A DNA stretch of 64,000 nucleotides from Rurimicrobium sp040387755 (GCA_040387755.1 JAZKDB010000001.1:1-64000); one strand, 5' to 3'; counted from the first letter of the stretch, positions 1 to 9,955 are shown. Made by a program: numbers and translations. Notes: generated from the letters alone by a model not told the origin.

Positions 1-536
1 TTGCGATTCGTTCTGACCTGGCTGATACATCTTCTACATTGCGTGGTTTGATATCTTCAACTACAACTGGTTTGATAGACACAGCCGCAGCATTGCGCAG
101 TGCAATCAATGCTCATGTTAGTTCCGACTACGATAAGGATACTACAAATGAAAAAATATCTTCGGTTACTTATGCTAACGATACATTGAAAATTGTTGAA
201 GGCACACAGACTAAGGAAGTAAAAATTCCGGCTTACATTAAAGCAATGGGTAAAGTTAGTTCGGCAGGAACTGCAGCTAAAATTATGGGTGCGAGTGTGA
301 CAAGGTTAAATAAGGGAGATTACCAAATCACCTTTACTACACCAATGTCTTCTGCTGATTATATTATTCAACTAGCTATTAAGGATTTATCAGGATCTGG
401 AAATGACGCTCCAAGTGTTACTTATTCATCTCAGACTACCACTGGATTTATAGTAAAAACAGCTGATAATGACAATGGTAGCACTGATAGTGCAGATGAG
501 GACATTGAATTTATGTTTACTGTTCTTGATTTTTAA
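1..536 (+). CDS. C-terminal part of a fibre-like surface protein (5' end outside window)
   Basis: The reading frame is open from base 3 and has no start inside the window, so this is the 3' end of a longer gene. The visible N-terminal part carries degenerate repeats (SDLADTSSTLRGLI, then LIDTAAALRSAI) of the kind found in the shafts of Bacteroidota tail-fibre-like or adhesin proteins. The last ~100 residues look like a small beta-rich C-terminal cap (MGKVSSAGTAAKIMGASV, then ADYIIQLAIKDLSG). It lies 19 bases before another repeat-rich exported protein in the same direction, so the two probably form one operon. The function is not known; a surface fibre or adhesin is an inference from composition and neighbours. 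Confidence 0.6.
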   Translation, partial: AIRSDLADTSSTLRGLISSTTTGLIDTAAALRSAINAHVSSDYDKDTTNEKISSVTYANDTLKIVEGTQTKEVKIPAYIKAMGKVSSAGTAAKIMGASVTRLNKGDYQITFTTPMSSADYIIQLAIKDLSGSGNDAPSVTYSSQTTTGFIVKTADNDNGSTDSADEDIEFMFTVLDF

Positions 537-555
537 AAATTTGAATTAAAAGATA

Positions 556-3500
556 ATGAGACTATTAAAAATTATAGTGGCAAGTATTCTCTTGTTTATG
601 TCTGCTGGCATAGCGAGAGCTCAGGTTAGTTCCGAAAACCTGGTTAACATACATACTTTAACTGCAACGCAAATCAGTTCTTTGGTAAGTCCTGCAAAAG
701 GATCATTGGTTTTTAATTCTGATAGCAATAAGTTGTATGTATTTGATGGCTCTGCTTGGATAGCAACTGCAAGTGTAGATACAACCAGTCTTAGTAACAG
801 GATTAATCAAAGAGTGAGGTACACAGATACAGCTTCGATGTTAATTGCTTATGTGCGTAAAGGAGACACCGCCACAATGCTTATTCCTTATTTACGCAAG
901 GTAGATACTGCATCATTGAGTACGAGAATTGATGCACGCGTAAAATATAGCGATACAGCAGCGATGCTAACTCCATACACCAGAAGTGCGAATTCGATGA
1001 AGTACAGTGATACAGCAGCCATGTTGGTTCCTTATGCAAGAACGTCAAAAGTCTTGACAGACAGTACTGCATTGGCCTCTAATATTAACCTTCGGGTAAA
1101 ATATACAGACACCGCCACGATGTTGGTTCCTTATTTACGTAAGGTAGATACGGCATCATTGAGTACGAGAATTGATGCACGTGTAAAATATAGCGATACA
1201 GCAGCGATGCTTACTCCATATACAAGAAGTGCGAATTCGATGAAATACAGTGATACGGCGGCCATGTTGGTTCCTTATGCAAGAACGTCAAAAGTCTTGA
1301 CAGACAGTACTGCACTGGCTTCAAATATTAACCTTCGGGTAAAATATACCGATACCGCCACGATGCTTGTTCCGTATTTGCGCAAGGTAGATACTGCATC
1401 ATTGAGTACGAGAATTGATGCACGTGTAAAATATAGCGATACAGCAGCGATGCTTACTCCATATACAAGAAGTGCGAATTCGATGAAATACAGTGATACG
1501 GCGGCCATGTTGGTTCCTTATGCAAGAACGTCAAAAGTCTTGACAGACAGTACTGCACTGGCTTCAAATATTAACCTTCGGGTAAAATATACCGATACCG
1601 CCACGATGCTTGTTCCGTATTTGCGCAAGGTAGATACTGCATCATTGAGTACGAGAATTGATGCACGTGTAAAATATAGCGATACAGCAGCGATGCTTAC
1701 TCCATATACAAGAAGTGCGAATTCGATGAAATACAGTGATACGGCGGCCATGTTGGTTCCTTATGCAAGAACGTCAAAAGTCTTGACAGACAGTACTGCA
1801 CTGGCTTCAAATATTAACCTTCGGGTAAAATATACCGATACCGCCACGATGCTTGTTCCGTATTTGCGCAAGGTAGATACTGCATCATTGAGTACGAGAA
1901 TTGATGCACGTGTAAAATATAGCGATACAGCAGCGATGCTTACTCCATATACAAGAAGTGCGAATTCGATGAAATACAGTGATACGGCGGCCATGTTGGT
2001 TCCTTATGCAAGAACGTCAAAAGTCTTGACAGACAGTACTGCACTGGCTTCAAATATTAACCTTCGGGTAAAATATACCGATACCGCCACGATGCTTGTT
2101 CCGTATTTGCGCAAGGTAGATACTGCATCATTGAGTACGAGAATTGATGCACGTGTAAAATATAGCGATACAGCAGCGATGCTTACTCCATATACAAGAA
2201 GTGCGAATTCGATGAAATACAGTGATACGGCAGCCATGTTGGTTCCTTATTTACGTAAGGTAGATACAGCATCATTGAGTACGCGCATTGATTCGCGACT
2301 GAGTTATAGTGATACGGCAACAATGCTCGGAAGCTATCTTAGGAAATCAAAGTATCAAACTGATAGTACAATGTTTCAAGGTGTTTTGAATGGGAAATTG
2401 AATACATCAGATACAGCTTCTATGCTTACAAATTATCTCAACAATGCTTCTAATGGATTGACTAAGTCTGGCAAAACAGTTCAACTAGGCGGTACTTTGA
2501 CATCCGCAACTACGATTACGAATTCGGGAGCAAATACTTTACGCATCAGTGGCCTTGCGAGTGGCGATTTGAATGACAGTTTGGTTGTGGCAGATCCTAC
2601 GACAGGAGAATTGTTACGTGTTTCTTCTGGACGTTTTAGTAAGGTAGATAGCACAACGGCATCAAACGGTTTAACTTTAACGGGTAAAGATGTAAGATTA
2701 GGTGGTAATCTGACAGCCGCGACAACGATTACCAATAATGCCAATACACTAACTATAGCAACAGGTGGTACAGCTTTAAATGTTACAGGTTTGACATCTG
2801 GTGCATTAACAGATAGTTTGGTAACAGTAAATGCTGGTACGGGCCGAATCAACAGGATTGCATCATCACAATTACTTAAATCAGACAGTACAACGGCATC
2901 AAACGGTTTAACGCTTACTGGTAAAGACGTAAGATTGGGCGGCACTTTGACATCCGCGACCACGATTACGAATTCAGGAGCAAATACTTTACGTATCAGT
3001 GGCCTTGTGAGTGGCGATTTGAATGATAGTTTGGTTGTAGCAGATCCTACGACAGGAGAATTGTTACGTGTTTCTTCTGGACGTTTTAGTAAGGNNNNNN
3101 NNNNNNNNNNNNNNNNNNNNNNNNNNNNNNNNNNNNNNNNNNNNNNNNNNNNNNNNNNNNNNNNNNNNNNNNNNNNNNNNNNNNNNNNNNNNNNTTTCTT
3201 CTGGACGTTTTAGTAAGGTAGATAGCACAACGGCATCAAACGGTTTAACGCTTACTGGTAAAGACGTAAGATTGGGCGGCACTTTGACATCCGCGACCAC
3301 GATTACGAATTCAGGAGCAAATACTTTACGTATCAGTGGCCTTGTGAGTGGCGATTTGAATGATAGTTTGGTTGTAGCAGATCCTACGACAGGAGAATTG
3401 TTACGTGTTTCTTCTGGACGTTTTAGTAAGGTAGATAGCACAACGGCATCAAACGGTTTAACTTTAACGGGTAAAGATGTAAGATTAGGTGGTAATCTAA

Positions 3501-4354
3501 CAGCCGCGACAACGATTACCAATAATGCTAATACACTAACTATAGCAACAGGTGGTACAGCTTTAAATGTTACAGGTTTAACATCTGGTGCATTAACAGA
3601 TAGTTTGGTAACAGTAAATGCTGGTACAGGTAGAATAAACAGGATTGCACCATCGCAATTGAATAAAGTAGATAGTACTACTGCGTCAAACGGTTTGACT
3701 TTAACAGGTAAGGATGTAAGATTGGGTGGTAATCTGACGGCAGCGACAACAGTCACCACAACAGCAACGAATACATTAGCAATAGCAGGCTTACAAACCA
3801 GTTCTTTGAATGATAGTGTCTTAATGATTAGTTCTGGTAATGTTGTAAGAAGAATTAATTCTTCCGCAGTTGCGTTGGAGCCTTTTAATGTGGTGGGTGG
3901 TACAACTAAAGCTTCCACTAATACTCAGGATATTTATACACAGGGTAATTTAAGTGTTGGTAAGACTGCGAATGCAGCAACCTTGGATGTTGGAGGGAAA
4001 ATCAAGGCCGACAGCACTATTTCGGCACCTAATTTCAGTTCAACATATCAGGATTTTGGAAGTGCAGGCGGTGCAATTGCTTGGAACATGCAATCCGGAG
4101 CTACCGCAGGAATTCGTCTCACATCGAATGGTACAATTACCATATCAAATGTTACAGCAGGAATGTATGGTTTAATAAGAGTAACACAAGACGGAACCGG
4201 CGGAAGAACATTGACTTTGCCTTCAGGTTCAAGAGTGATAAATAGTGGAGGTAGCGCTACAGTGGTATTGACTCAAACAGCCAATGCAGTAGATATACTG
4301 ACTTTTTTCTATGACGGTACCAATTATTGGTGGACTATTGGGAATAATTATTAA
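556..4354 (+). CDS. Large repeat-rich exported fibre-like protein, interrupted by an assembly gap
   Basis: The start at 556 gives a clear signal peptide (MRLLKIIVASILLFMSAGIARAQ) and then a short domain (GSLVFNSDSNKLYVFDGSAW) common at the N-terminus of Bacteroidota tail-fibre-like proteins. Next come an array of 81-residue repeats built from the motif YSDTAAML-PY, a transition region, modules of about 71 and 79 residues each beginning SNGLTLTGKDVRLGG, and a C-terminal domain starting near LSVGKTANAATLDVGGKIKADST that ends in NYWWTIGNNY. A run of 100 Ns at 3095-3194 splits the frame: codons upstream are in frame 1 and downstream in frame 2, so the gap length is a placeholder and the gene is probably intact in the organism. 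A trimeric fibre or adhesin on the cell surface is the best guess. No enzyme motif is visible. Confidence 0.7.
901..2258 (+). repeat. 243-bp in-frame tandem repeat, five full copies plus a partial sixth
   Basis: Copies begin at 901, 1144, 1387, 1630, 1873 and 2116 (the last partial). Each encodes the same 81 residues, with three YxDTAxM motifs per copy. Copies 3 to 5 look identical base for base. Copy 1 differs from the others at about 17 positions, all of which appear to be synonymous. The conserved antisense reading frames spaced by 243 bp are by-products of this repeat. Confidence 0.95.
2449..3890 (+). repeat. Alternating 213-bp (A) and 237-bp (B) modules, broken by the gap
   Basis: Modules start at the SNGLT codons at 2449 (A), 2662 (B) and 2899 (A, cut by the gap). 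After the gap they start at 3236 (A), 3449 (B) and 3686 (a diverged last module). Type A contains SGDLNDSLVVADPTTGELL; type B contains TSGALTDSLVTVNAGTGR. The A copies on either side of the gap are almost identical over ~200 bp, which explains why assembly failed here. Confidence 0.85.
3095..3194. other. Assembly gap (100 Ns)
   Basis: There are exactly 100 Ns, the usual placeholder for a gap of unknown size. The 24 bases before the gap (3071-3094) are identical to the 24 bases after it (3195-3218). To restore the reading frame the true gap must be a multiple of three bases. An overlap of 24 bases satisfies this, as would one or more missing modules. Confidence 0.97.
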
Positions 4355-4357
4355 TTA

Positions 4358-5335
4358 ATGAAGAAATTAGTCGTACTATTTATAATTCTAGCATGCTCTT
4401 TTGAAAGTATTGCTCAAGGCCCTCAACAAAAGTTTTGGGCCTTGAATAATAATGGTGTTTTCTTGTTGGATCAGATTTCTACAGGAGCATCAGTGGCTTA
4501 TAGTGTACGTAAGCTAAGAAGGCACTATACCGGTTTCGCATTGAGGGTAAGAAAGCAAGTGTCAGGAACTGATCCTCAGGCAGATGTTGCTTTTGATGCC
4601 AGTAATCAGGTTAGTGGAACTAGTTTAGTTACGGTTACTGTTGCTGGTGGGGGGTATTCAATAGGTGATAAAATGACATTCAGTACATTTTATGCTTCCA
4701 GCAGCGTATATGTGGTAACATGGTATGACCAGAGTGGTAATAACAGGGATGTTACTCAAAGTACTACTAGTCAACAACCTCGAATTGTCAATTCAGGAAC
4801 ATTAGAAACGTCAAACTCCAAATCGTCGATACGCTTTATTAGTTCAAGCACTACTGTTTTGACAGCGTCTATTCCAAGTTCAACGATGTTTGGCTCAGGA
4901 TATATTGGAACAGCATCTTTAGTATTAGAAGCTTCTACGGGTAATACATCTGCATTTGGGTACGCAGACGGAGGGAGTGACCGATGGCAGGCTCATATAA
5001 ATGAAAGTAGTAATCTTTATTTTGACGTAGGAAGCAGTTATAATCGAATTAGCTATGTCAATTCGAGCAATATTGGCTTGTTACGTACTTATGCATTGGT
5101 TGCCGGTCCATCTCTGATGCAGATTTGGGTAAGCGGTTCTAGTGTTTCTTCTTCAACACCGACAATGTCTGCAAGTACTACAGGGACTTTTTATGTTGGG
5201 GCTGTACCTCCATTCCCTAGTGATTGGTATCATAATAATAAGCAATCAGAAGTTATTATTTTTCCTAAAGCGCTGTCTTCTGTAGAAATTGGAACTTTAA
5301 ACAGAAACCAAAAAGCATTTTTCAGCACACCCTAG
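4358..5335 (+). CDS. Secreted lectin/arabinofuranosidase-B-like domain protein, copy 1
   Basis: The gene starts 3 bases after the repeat protein's stop codon. It has a signal peptide (MKKLVVLFIILACSFESIAQ) and a 325-residue product. The pattern AYSVRKLRRHYTGFALRVRK near residue 46, followed by VVTWYDQSGNNRDVTQSTTS, resembles the concanavalin-like catalytic domain of alpha-L-arabinofuranosidase B (PF09206-type) as used in many secreted Bacteroidota proteins. The C-terminal part is beta-rich and ends without a T9SS sorting domain. Family membership is judged by motif only; whether it binds or cuts sugar cannot be told. It is paralogous to the next gene, and both probably belong to the fibre operon, perhaps as glycan-binding partners. 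Confidence 0.65.
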   Translation: MKKLVVLFIILACSFESIAQGPQQKFWALNNNGVFLLDQISTGASVAYSVRKLRRHYTGFALRVRKQVSGTDPQADVAFDASNQVSGTSLVTVTVAGGGYSIGDKMTFSTFYASSSVYVVTWYDQSGNNRDVTQSTTSQQPRIVNSGTLETSNSKSSIRFISSSTTVLTASIPSSTMFGSGYIGTASLVLEASTGNTSAFGYADGGSDRWQAHINESSNLYFDVGSSYNRISYVNSSNIGLLRTYALVAGPSLMQIWVSGSSVSSSTPTMSASTTGTFYVGAVPPFPSDWYHNNKQSEVIIFPKALSSVEIGTLNRNQKAFFSTP

Positions 5336-5358
5336 TTTAAGGCTTTAATTTTCAAATA

Positions 5359-6303
5359 ATGCGTATGAAATTGTTTTTCAGTATTGTTATTTTTTGTTTG
5401 GGAGTTGATTTCGTTTCTGCTCAAGGTCCCCAACAAATGTTTTGGGCATTAAATAAAAACAATTTTTTACTGGACATTATTCCTGATTTCACTCCATCGG
5501 CAGCGTACAGCGTTCGTAAGCTACGAAAAGGATACACAGGTTTTGCAATGAGAGTGCGTAAGCAAGTTTCAGGAACTGATCCTCAGGGCGATGTTGCCTT
5601 TGATAATAAAGGATTTGTCAGTGATAGTAGCAGGATAACTATTACAACTGCTGGAGGTGGATATTCTGTTGGGAATGTTGTTTTATTTAAAACATTTTAT
5701 GGGACAAGCGATGTGTACGTGAGGACTTGGTACGACCAAAGTGCAGCAGGCAATCATGCTACACAAACTACGACCTCTGCTCAGCCCATGATAGTTAGTT
5801 CAGGGACTTTAATTACAGAAAATTCTAGACTAAGTTTAGAATTCATAGATGACCATGGCAGCATGAATTTGCCTTTAAGTACTCCCATAAATCTGGCTAA
5901 TGGCACCCTGTTTGGTATATGCAAAGCTGTTACACCGGGTACTACTTCTGGTATCGCAGATAATGGAACTTATTCTTATAACGTTAATACATTCAGTAAT
6001 ACCGGCAAAATCGGAGTGACGCATTATACTGTGCTTGATGTGCCCAGCTCAGTGAGCCATTCGGCAGTGTTGGATGCTATCTCTTGGGCAAAATCAAGTG
6101 CCTCATCTTCAATAGAAATAAATACACGTTCTGTTTCTGGTACTTCTACTATTAATATTCCTATTGGTGTGAGCCAGGTTTATGGTAATGCTTTGACTGG
6201 TAGTGTAATGAGAATATCCGAATTTATTGTTGGTTCTTATACCACCACAACAACAAGATCTGTTGTTTTCTCCAATCAAAAGCTGGTTTTTAACACACCA
6301 TAG
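5359..6303 (+). CDS. Secreted lectin/arabinofuranosidase-B-like domain protein, copy 2
   Basis: This is a 314-residue paralogue of the preceding gene, 23 bases downstream. It has a signal peptide ending near VSAQGPQQ. It shares the GPQQxFWALN start of the mature protein, AYSVRKLRKGYTGFAMRVRK, QVSGTDPQ and VRTWYDQSAAGNHATQ. The C-terminal third has diverged more strongly than the N-terminal half, as expected if the shared part is the fold core and the rest sets ligand specificity. It is the last gene of the apparent fibre operon; an AT-rich intergenic stretch follows. Confidence 0.65.
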   Translation: MRMKLFFSIVIFCLGVDFVSAQGPQQMFWALNKNNFLLDIIPDFTPSAAYSVRKLRKGYTGFAMRVRKQVSGTDPQGDVAFDNKGFVSDSSRITITTAGGGYSVGNVVLFKTFYGTSDVYVRTWYDQSAAGNHATQTTTSAQPMIVSSGTLITENSRLSLEFIDDHGSMNLPLSTPINLANGTLFGICKAVTPGTTSGIADNGTYSYNVNTFSNTGKIGVTHYTVLDVPSSVSHSAVLDAISWAKSSASSSIEINTRSVSGTSTINIPIGVSQVYGNALTGSVMRISEFIVGSYTTTTTRSVVFSNQKLVFNTP

Positions 6304-6544
6304 TTTTTGTTTTCTCCATTCGGATTATCCTCCTGATAGAACCGATTGAAATGTTTAATGATAAAAACAGTAATGTTTTAAATAATTAATTTAATAAAAA
6401 TTTTCATTAAATTAATTTAATGAAAAACAAACTATTAAGTAGTTAATTTAATTAAATTTAAAGTTTTTTTTTCCAATTTAATTTGTGGAACGGTTTTTGG
6501 AATAAGTAATGCAACAACACAATTAGAAGGTTGTTATTACTAAA
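6304..6544. promoter_or_regulatory. AT-rich intergenic region with a perfect 26-bp palindrome
   Basis: The region between the fibre operon and the next T9SS cargo gene is almost pure A/T at 6380-6480. Bases 6401-6426 form a perfect 26-bp palindrome centred on TTAATTAA-like sequence, and TTAATTTAATTAAA-type words recur on both sides. No clean TTG/TAnnTTTG promoter is visible. The palindrome could be a binding site or a cruciform; its role is unknown. Confidence 0.5.
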
Positions 6545-8272
6545 ATGAACATTTCAAAGTACCTTTTATTTATCACAATTGCTCTTCTGGGTTTTGCTTC
6601 GGCAAATGCTCAGGTTGGTGCTTCTGGTACTAAAGGTGCTTATCTTAATTATAATGATTACGTTAATTCTCCAAGAGCAATCGGTGGCGATTACGAAATT
6701 GATACCAAAGGTTATTTGGAAATCGGAGTAAATGGTGTGCTTGATGTAATCGGAGCAATAACCAACAAAGGAACTATTCTTTTAGACAGCGGTGCTGTAC
6801 TATCAGTATTTGGTAACATGCTGAATGAAGGGACGTTCATTTTAAAAAAAGGAGCTAAGGTTAACTTTTACGGTAAAATTTGGAAGAATACAACAGGCGC
6901 TTCTGTAATTGACGGCACTGGTGTTAATACAGTTCCAGGCGGAGAATTGGTTATTGATGTAGAACGTCCAAATGTGTCCGCTTCATGGCTAACACTAAGT
7001 CCTTATCTTCTTAACTACAGTGGTGAAAATACTACACAATACCTTGATGGTGGAAATGTAGCGATGGACGTGATGTTGCATTTGCATAATCAGAAGAACA
7101 TCGAATTAATCAACACAGCAACTCGTATTGAAGGTCAGGTGCATTGGATGGCAGATCATTCACATCTGATTATTGGTAACAACGACATGGTTTTTACAAA
7201 AAACGCTACTCAATCTGGATACAACACTAAAAACTATATCGTTACAAATGGTAATGGCCACGTAGTAAAAGAAAATTTTTCAGGCAGCTGGGTTTTCCCT
7301 GTAGGAAAAGCTGAAGATGATTATACTCCTGCTACAATCAATAACACTACACCCAATACAATGCATGTAGCGGTTACTGATTATGCTACAAGTGCATCAG
7401 TCGAAAATACTTTATTGTCTGCGCAGGATGGTATGGATCGCACCTGGAACATTTATGCAGACGTTGCTATTGGTGTAAGTTCAATAACACTGCAACACAA
7501 TACAGTAACCAATTTGCCTGCGTTTTCTGAAGACTTTAATTTTGTAACCCGCTGGAGCAACAATACTCCAAACCTTACCGGTGATATGGCAAGTGTAACA
7601 GCATGGCAATTAAATCACTCAATTGCTAGCAGTATAGGAACAGTTACCGGTTCCAGCACGAATTCAAGAACTTTCTCAAACTTCGCTACCAAGTCAACTG
7701 ATTCAACTGCTTATTATACCAAATCATCTGTTGCATTTAGTGAGCCTGCTGTTCAGATGTTGACATTCAAAGCAGATAGCATGCGCTGCGAGGCTTCCAT
7801 AAAATTCACTACCGCTAAAGAAAATCGTATCAGCAAGTTTCAATTACAACATAGTGTTGATGGTATCACTTATTCTACCATTTCTACTTTCGCTCCTAAA
7901 GGTGATAATTCAGAATATGAATTTTTACACGCAACTCCAATCTCTGGTAAAAACTACTATCGTATAGTATTTGTTGAGCCTTCAGGTGATTATAAAGTTT
8001 CTGACATTGTAACAACTACTGTGAAATGTGATGAGAACGAACCAGTACTTGTGCTTTATCCTAACCCTGCAAGAGATTACATCAATATTTCCGGATTGGT
8101 TGGAAATTACGAAATCCGCATCATTAATATGAATGGAAGAGTAGTATCTGCAGTTTCTACAAGTAATTCAACAGAGAACATCGACATCAGCATGTTGTCA
8201 GCGGCTCCTTATATTGTTCAGGCTATGAACAGCAAACAAAAAGTAACTAATATCAAATTCATCAAATACTAA
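6545..8272 (+). CDS. Secreted protein with type IX secretion C-terminal sorting domain
   Basis: The 575-residue protein has a signal peptide (cleavage after SANAQ). The N-terminal half repeats short strands such as GYLEIGVNGVLDVIGAITNKGTI, typical of a beta-helix-like cell-surface region. A middle segment (residues ~410-470, FQLQHSVDGITYSTISTF, YEFLHATPISGKNYYRI) resembles a fibronectin-like domain. The last ~75 residues form a type A T9SS sorting domain starting at VLYPNPARDYINISGL and ending in a basic FIKY. It should cross the outer membrane by T9SS and stay on the surface or be released. A strong bidirectional terminator follows. The specific function is unknown. Confidence 0.8.
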   Translation: MNISKYLLFITIALLGFASANAQVGASGTKGAYLNYNDYVNSPRAIGGDYEIDTKGYLEIGVNGVLDVIGAITNKGTILLDSGAVLSVFGNMLNEGTFILKKGAKVNFYGKIWKNTTGASVIDGTGVNTVPGGELVIDVERPNVSASWLTLSPYLLNYSGENTTQYLDGGNVAMDVMLHLHNQKNIELINTATRIEGQVHWMADHSHLIIGNNDMVFTKNATQSGYNTKNYIVTNGNGHVVKENFSGSWVFPVGKAEDDYTPATINNTTPNTMHVAVTDYATSASVENTLLSAQDGMDRTWNIYADVAIGVSSITLQHNTVTNLPAFSEDFNFVTRWSNNTPNLTGDMASVTAWQLNHSIASSIGTVTGSSTNSRTFSNFATKSTDSTAYYTKSSVAFSEPAVQMLTFKADSMRCEASIKFTTAKENRISKFQLQHSVDGITYSTISTFAPKGDNSEYEFLHATPISGKNYYRIVFVEPSGDYKVSDIVTTTVKCDENEPVLVLYPNPARDYINISGLVGNYEIRIINMNGRVVSAVSTSNSTENIDISMLSAAPYIVQAMNSKQKVTNIKFIKY

Positions 8273-8311
8273 TTCTTCTGGGTTTTATAAAGTTTAATTA
8301 GCCTTTAGGGC

Positions 8312-8355
8312 AAAATGAAGGAGCCATTTACAATTGTAAATGGCTCCTTCATTTT
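8312..8355. terminator. Bidirectional terminator hairpin
   Basis: A perfect 44-bp palindrome with A-rich 5' and T-rich 3' ends sits between the convergent cargo gene and fumC. It can terminate transcription from both sides. Confidence 0.85.
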
Positions 8356-8372
8356 TATGAATCGGGTAGTTA

Positions 8373-9773
8373 TTATCCAATATTTCCTACCATAGTTTTG
8401 GGGTCTACCCAGGCATCAAATTCTTCGGGCGTTACATAGCCCAATTCAACAGCAGTTTCTTTCAAAGTCTGACCTTTTTTATGAGCTGTTTGAGCTATTT
8501 CGGCTGCTTTATAATAACCAATTTTGGTATTCAGGGAAGTAACCAGCATCAATGAATTATTCAAATGAGCTTGAATGTTTTTATCTATTGGTTCTATACC
8601 AACCGCGCATTTATCATTGAAGGATACACAACCATCGCCTATTAAACGTGCACTATGCAGGAAGTTATATATCATTACCGGCTTGAAGACATTCAATTCA
8701 AAATGTCCGTTTGAGCCACCAATAGAAATAGCAACATCATTACCCATTACCTGCGCAGCTATCATCGTCAAAGCCTCGCACTGCGTTGGATTCACTTTGC
8801 CAGGCATAATGGATGAACCTGGCTCATTATCCGGAATCATAATTTCTCCGATTCCACTACGCGGCCCCGAACTTAACATACGCACATCATTAGCAATTTT
8901 CATCAGGCTAACAGCTACTGTTTTTAATGCTCCATGAGCTTCTACAATAGCGTCGTGAGCCGCAAGGCTCTCAAATTTGTTTTCGGCAGTAATAAATGGG
9001 AGTCCTGTCAGTTCTGCAATTTTTGCTGCAACATTTTTATCATATCCGGCAGGAGTGTTGATACCTGTTCCTACAGCTGTTCCGCCCAGTGCCAGTTCGC
9101 TCAAATGAGCCAAAGTATTGTTGATGGCTTTAAGGCCATGATCCAATTGCGATACATAACCGCTGATTTCCTGACCAAGTGTAATTGGTGTGGCATCCAT
9201 AAAATGGGTGCGTCCAATTTTTACCACCTGCATATATTCTTTAGATTTTGCAGCTAGTGTATCGCGTAGTTTTTTGATGCCCGGAATGGTGGTTTCAACA
9301 AGAATTTTATAAGCGGCAATGTGCATAGCCGTAGGAAAAGTATCATTTGAAGATTGTGATTTATTCACATCATCATTGGGGTGGATAAATTTATCTTTAT
9401 CACTCAATTGGCCGCCCTGTAATACATGTGCACGATAGGCAACTACCTCATTTACATTCATGTTACTTTGAGTGCCTGAGCCCGTCTGCCATACCACCAG
9501 CGGGAATTCATTGTCTAATTTGCCTTCAAGTATTTCGTCACAAACTTGCCCAATCAAAGCAGATTTTTCAGGTGCCAGTCCTGCCAGTTCAGTATTGGTC
9601 AATGCAGCGGCTTTTTTAAGATAAGCAAATGCGCGGATGATTTCCTTAGGCATTCTGTTGATATCCTGAGCAATTTTAAAATTGTCAATCGAGCGCTGTG
9701 TTTGAGCTCCGTAATAAGCAGTAACAGGCACTTTTACTTCGCCCATTGTATCCTTTTCTATGCGGTATTCCAT
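8373..9773 (-). CDS. fumC: Class II fumarate hydratase
   Basis: It catalyses the reversible hydration of fumarate to malate in the cytosolic citric acid cycle. The 466-residue product carries the fumarase/aspartase superfamily signature GSSIMPGKVNP, plus TGSGTQSNMNVNEV and GRTHFMDATPITLGQE that line the active site. The open frame extends 20 codons further upstream, but the ATG at 9773 gives the conserved N-terminus MEYRIEKDTMGEVKVP and is preferred. A good -7 box (TATCTTTG on the minus strand, 9819-9826) lies 45 bases upstream of this start, which supports it. It is a single gene between two terminators and is the iron-free, oxygen-stable class of fumarase. Confidence 0.96.
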   Translation of the reverse strand: MEYRIEKDTMGEVKVPVTAYYGAQTQRSIDNFKIAQDINRMPKEIIRAFAYLKKAAALTNTELAGLAPEKSALIGQVCDEILEGKLDNEFPLVVWQTGSGTQSNMNVNEVVAYRAHVLQGGQLSDKDKFIHPNDDVNKSQSSNDTFPTAMHIAAYKILVETTIPGIKKLRDTLAAKSKEYMQVVKIGRTHFMDATPITLGQEISGYVSQLDHGLKAINNTLAHLSELALGGTAVGTGINTPAGYDKNVAAKIAELTGLPFITAENKFESLAAHDAIVEAHGALKTVAVSLMKIANDVRMLSSGPRSGIGEIMIPDNEPGSSIMPGKVNPTQCEALTMIAAQVMGNDVAISIGGSNGHFELNVFKPVMIYNFLHSARLIGDGCVSFNDKCAVGIEPIDKNIQAHLNNSLMLVTSLNTKIGYYKAAEIAQTAHKKGQTLKETAVELGYVTPEEFDAWVDPKTMVGNIG

Positions 9774-9818
9774 TGTATTTTGATGAAAAGATGAAGTGAA
9801 TAATATTTTTAACCGCCG

Positions 9819-9826
9819 CAAAGATA
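9819..9826 (-). promoter_or_regulatory. Probable -7 box of fumC
   Basis: TATCTTTG on the minus strand matches the Bacteroidota -7 consensus TAnnTTTG. No TTG stands at the expected distance for a -33 box, so only half of the promoter is recognisable. Confidence 0.45.
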
Positions 9827-9906
9827 AATTCAACCGGCTTAAATTCTACATTCAAAAAAATGATTCTTATCAGTAGTGAATACTTAATTAAGTTATAGGC
9901 ATAAAA

Positions 9907-9936
9907 AAAGCCCCTGCAACGAATTACAAGAGCCTT
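9907..9936 (-). terminator. Terminator of the small KKDGTPD-repeat gene
   Basis: On the minus strand a 10-bp stem (AAGGCTCTTG / CAGGGGCTTT, with several G-U pairs) is followed by a run of T. The wobble pairs would be A-C mismatches in plus-strand RNA, so it should work only on the minus strand. Confidence 0.6.
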
Positions 9937-9955
9937 ACCTTTAAACTAAAACAAA

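Noticed and set aside
1275..2237. Four identical 77-codon minus-strand frames spaced by 243 bp
   Set aside because: They mirror the sense-strand tandem repeat, have no signals of their own and vary only where the sense codons vary synonymously.
2481..3918. Long minus-strand frames through the second repeat region
   Set aside because: They are shadows of the A/B modules on the plus strand, have no signal peptide or family motif, and one crosses the Ns.
1..6303. Intact prophage
   Set aside because: Only fibre-like genes are seen; no capsid, terminase, integrase or lysis gene lies in the window.
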